Below are positions 61,254 through 64,000 of a stretch of DNA of 64,000 nt, one piece after another. Under the pieces are notes generated by a model. That model made no database searches and had not been told where the DNA came from. It was given only the letters and a program-made list of their open reading frames with translations. Each line of letters starts with the position of its first letter. Within the stretch, counting starts at the first letter, position 1. The DNA comes from UBA4582 sp047630175 (GTDB lineage Bacteria > Pseudomonadota > Gammaproteobacteria > Pseudomonadales > Azotimanducaceae), in assembly GCA_047630175.1 (NCBI GenBank), contig JBLHVI010000003.1:78792-142791 (forward strand), given 5' to 3'. Made by a program: the position numbers and the translations under genes.

Positions 61254-62630
61254 CTAAAAAATTAGACTGAATGTAGCGCCACCACTGGATACCCTGGCGG
61301 CGCTAATGCTGCCGCCGTGGGCAATCATGATCTGGCGTGACAATGCCAAGCCGACGCCGCTGCCTTCGTGTCGAGTGGTAAAAAAAGGCACGAAAATCTT
61401 GTCTAATAAATTTGCCTGAATGCCAGAGCCGTTATCTTTGACCTCAATGGTGATGTGTCCGCGGCGGTTCAAACGGGCGCTCAATTCAACAGCTAACGGG
61501 CTGTTGCCAACAGCGGCTTGAGACGCGTTCTGTAAGAGGTTGATCAAGACCTGCTCGATCATCGCTCGATCTGCCTGAAGCATCAGTGTGATGGGTGTAA
61601 CGTTCGTGGATATTTGTACATTAGCAATATCTTCATGCGCATTAATTATTCGCAAAACATCTTTAAATAACGTCTTGATATCGAAATGCTCATGCTGGGG
61701 TGCGGGTAGGCGCGTAAGCTTTCGATAGCTGCTGACAAAGCTCATTAAGCCGTCAGAGCGCCGCGCTACCGTTTCGATGGCTTCTTTGATGTCGCTGAGT
61801 TCATCGTTGAGTTCATCGCTTAAGTCGAGTTCTACACCCAGTCTGTCAGTAAGATCATCTAACAATTCGACCGCAGTTTTGGATAGCGACGCGACAGGCG
61901 TGATGGAGTTAAGTATCTCGTGAGTCAGCACTCGGACCAGCTGTTGCCAGGCGTCCAGTTGGGTGTCGTCGAGTTCTTGCTGGATGTTCTGCAGACTGAT
62001 GATTTTTTCCGTGCGTGAATTGATGGTCATTTCACTGGCAGCGATGGCTAATGTGAGTTTCTGATCGTCGAGATTGAGCTTAGCTAAACGTCGATCGCCC
62101 GGCTGGATAGAGCTGACTATTTGATAGAATTTTTCACCGTACTGTTGCAAACCGCTTCTGTGAGTAAGATCTGCATGACCGAGTAGGCGTCTGGCAGCGT
62201 TGTTCCATAATACGAGCTGGTCATCGCTATACAGTGAGATCAGCGGAATAGGCACTTGCTCAATAAGCGCTTTTAAATGCGTGAGTTCAGTCACTTGTCG
62301 GCTGCGATCATCGCGATAGCGGGCCATGATGGCATTAAGGGTACTGCCCAATTGGGGGAATTTAGCGCCCAATGTGTCGAGATCAAACTTCTGACTGAAA
62401 TCAGCATAGCGTACAGCATCAAGGAAGCGGCTCAGTTCTTGATTGGTACGGGCGACAAATGCTGATATTTCCCAGCATTGAAACGCGATGACCATGCCCG
62501 CCAGCAGCATGCTTGCAAAATATCCGGTTTCTGAAAGCAGGTAGCTCAGCAGGATAAGGCTTGCGAGCACCAGAGCGAGTCGGAATGTTAGCAGCAGACT
62601 GAAGCGCTTATAGCCCATTTTTTGATTCAT
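61254..62630 (-). CDS. NtrY-like sensor histidine kinase
   Basis: 458-residue kinase. Two hydrophobic segments (about 12-30 and 38-56) and a HAMP-like stretch are followed by a PAS domain (about 115-180) and a HisKA/HATPase core. The phosphorylated His237 is in VRVLTHEILNSITPV; N box NLLQNASQAA, G1 DNGSGI, F box FVPFFTTR and G2 GSGVGLALS are all intact. The periplasmic part is tiny, so it may sense a membrane or cytoplasmic signal. It ends 75 bp downstream of the NtrC-like gene, its probable partner. Confidence 0.92.
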   Translation of the reverse strand: MNQKMGYKRFSLLLTFRLALVLASLILLSYLLSETGYFASMLLAGMVIAFQCWEISAFVARTNQELSRFLDAVRYADFSQKFDLDTLGAKFPQLGSTLNAIMARYRDDRSRQVTELTHLKALIEQVPIPLISLYSDDQLVLWNNAARRLLGHADLTHRSGLQQYGEKFYQIVSSIQPGDRRLAKLNLDDQKLTLAIAASEMTINSRTEKIISLQNIQQELDDTQLDAWQQLVRVLTHEILNSITPVASLSKTAVELLDDLTDRLGVELDLSDELNDELSDIKEAIETVARRSDGLMSFVSSYRKLTRLPAPQHEHFDIKTLFKDVLRIINAHEDIANVQISTNVTPITLMLQADRAMIEQVLINLLQNASQAAVGNSPLAVELSARLNRRGHITIEVKDNGSGIQANLLDKIFVPFFTTRHEGSGVGLALSRQIMIAHGGSISAARVSSGGATFSLIF

Positions 62631-62705
62631 CCTATGGAGAGACTTGGAAACAATGTTGCAAACAACAATCTGAAATGTGGGTCTGTTCTGGCAAGCAATG
62701 TTTTG

Positions 62706-64000
62706 CTACAAGCCGTGTTTTTCCATGCGACGATACAGGGCTGCTCGGGTCAGGCCGAGGTCGCGGGCCGCGTGGCTGATGTTGTAACCGTGTAGTCGCA
62801 GCGCTTGGCTGATAGTGTTTTTCTCTAGGCGTTCTAAATTCAGCGCGTTGGGCGGCTCGACCATATTGTCTGATGCGAAGTCTTTGGTGCTGGCATCGCC
62901 TTGTAGGGTGTCGAGCTGAAAGTCTGCGAGCTCGAACTGGTCTCCTGTAGAGAGAATTACCGCGCGTTCTAGCGCGTGCTTGAGGGCGCGAATATTCCCC
63001 GGCCACGCGTATTCTTTTAGCCCCGTCAGGGTAGTTGCTGCAAAGTCTTTAACAGGGCGCCCATACTTTTTGCTGTAGCTTTGAGCATAGTATTGGGCTA
63101 TGACCTCTATGTCATCTGGGCGTTCACGCAGGGGCGGTAGATGAATTTCTACGGTATTGAGGCGAAACAACAAATCTTGGCGAAATTGGCTTTCATCCCT
63201 TAGCTCGACGGTTGGGCGGTTAGTGGCTGCGATGACACGGATATCCACGTCGATGGATTTGTTTGCGCCGACGGGTGTTACCCTGCGCGATTCAAGCACT
63301 GTTAGCAATTTAGCTTGTAGGTGCGGTGGTAGGTTGCCTATTTCATCGAAGAAAATGGTACCGCCGTTAGCGGCCTGCAGGCGTCCGGCTCGGTCCTCGC
63401 GGGCATCAGTGAAGGCGCCTTTCTTATGTCCAAATAGTTCTGATTCAAACAGGGTCTCTGTCAGCGACCCCAAATCGATGGCGATAAAAACGTTTCCGGC
63501 ACGCGCTGACTGTTGATGAATGGCGCGGGCCACCAGCTCTTTGCCGGTACCGTTCTCGCCCAAGATCAGCACGTTAGCGTCTGTGGGTGCAGCGCGGCCG
63601 ACTAATGAATTTATTTCCTGCAGCGCCTTAGAGCTACCTAGCATAGCTTGGGTATTGCCGCTCAGCGTCGCTGACAGGGTAGCGTTTGACTGCTGTAAAG
63701 CGCGAGCGACATCGCGGGTTTGCTTGAGTTTGGTGGCGGTCGATAAAGTAGCCAGTAGGCGTTCGTTTTCCCAAGGCTTCATCACAAAGTCCGTTGCGCC
63801 GATCTGCATAGCTTTGACTGCAACATTGACTCCGCCATGAGCAGTAATCATGACGACTACGGCATCAGGGTCAACATTGAGGATGCGAGCGAGCCAATCA
63901 AAACCTTGCTTACCCGACGACTCGCCGGGGCCAAAATTCATGTCCAGCAAAATACAGTCATAGTCTTGCTGTGCCATTAACGCCGTTGCTTGGGCGGGGT
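62706..64000 (-). CDS. NtrC-family sigma-54 response regulator (5' end beyond window)
   Basis: Partial gene: the frame stays open to the window edge, before the first internal ATG at 63977. It contains the end of a receiver (phospho-Asp in CILLDMNFGP, then MITAHGG and FVMKPW), a AAA+ domain with Walker A GENGTGKE, the loop GAFTDA, Walker B GTIFFDEIG and the arginine finger region, then a Fis-type HTH (ISHAARDLGLTRAALYRRMEKHGL, part). The GAFTGA loop that contacts sigma-54 has Asp at its fifth position. Works with the kinase downstream. Confidence 0.93.
   Translation of the reverse strand, partial: PAQATALMAQQDYDCILLDMNFGPGESSGKQGFDWLARILNVDPDAVVVMITAHGGVNVAVKAMQIGATDFVMKPWENERLLATLSTATKLKQTRDVARALQQSNATLSATLSGNTQAMLGSSKALQEINSLVGRAAPTDANVLILGENGTGKELVARAIHQQSARAGNVFIAIDLGSLTETLFESELFGHKKGAFTDAREDRAGRLQAANGGTIFFDEIGNLPPHLQAKLLTVLESRRVTPVGANKSIDVDIRVIAATNRPTVELRDESQFRQDLLFRLNTVEIHLPPLRERPDDIEVIAQYYAQSYSKKYGRPVKDFAATTLTGLKEYAWPGNIRALKHALERAVILSTGDQFELADFQLDTLQGDASTKDFASDNMVEPPNALNLERLEKNTISQALRLHGYNISHAARDLGLTRAALYRRMEKHGL

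Overview
The window reads as chromosomal DNA of a free-living, probably marine, gammaproteobacterium near the Pseudomonadales/Cellvibrionales. The main evidence is gene order: corB-like, ypjD-like, ffh, rpsP, rimM, trmD, rplS, xerD, dsbC, hom and recJ run in the order known from Pseudomonas and relatives, and prfB-lysS lies further on. A NhaC-type Na+/H+ antiporter and many acyl-CoA, P450 and aromatic catabolism genes suit an oligotrophic heterotroph. Start codons are often GTG or TTG. I see no rRNA, no convincing tRNA, no CRISPR array, no insertion sequence and no phage module.

Layout. 1-14.2 kb is core housekeeping: the 3' end of an unidentified gene with an in-frame TGA, divergent ypjD/ffh, the ribosomal protein/tRNA modification operon ending in a strong terminator, then xerD, dsbC, an MFS carrier, alaC, hom and recJ. 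thrC, which usually follows hom, is absent. 14.3-16.3 kb holds a membrane-anchored transglutaminase-like protein followed by a DUF350 membrane protein, the least understood pair in the window. 16.4-34.2 kb is a catabolic block between recJ and prfB: a two-subunit acyl-CoA dehydrogenase pair, a molybdopterin oxidoreductase with a small phosphodiesterase, a CYP153-type P450, an Lrp-MFS unit facing a phenylalanine/tyrosine degradation operon (hpd, a long-form aromatic amino acid hydroxylase, hmgA), a PHP hydrolase with two half-size MaoC hydratases, DUF1993, and a thiolase-like protein with its DUF35 partner. coaE follows.

34.4-38.5 kb returns to core genes: prfB with an intact programmed +1 frameshift, lysS and nhaC. 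After nhaC is a 390-bp gene-free stretch with an elaborate nested inverted repeat. 38.9-53 kb is mixed: yceH, a second P450, a secreted metallo-beta-lactamase-fold protein, two small lipoproteins (one built of 11-residue repeats), gamma-glutamyltransferase, ybaK, a patatin-like lipase, a secreted pyroglutamyl-peptidase-like protein with Ser in place of Cys, ung, a 2-hydroxyacid dehydrogenase and an arylsulfotransferase-like protein.

53-57.2 kb is a second acyl-CoA unit (SDR, enoyl-CoA hydratase, paired acyl-CoA dehydrogenases). 57.3-64 kb has an FKBP lipoprotein, a 689-bp gene-free region with an 18-bp perfect palindrome, a YeaD-like epimerase, an SDR, a decayed hybrid histidine kinase, and an NtrY/NtrC-like two-component pair whose regulator runs off the window.

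The most novel-looking items are the transglutaminase-like/DUF350 pair (14.3-16.3 kb) and the structured element at 38.6 kb. Several short degenerate tandem repeats with 12- or 16-bp periods sit in intergenic DNA.
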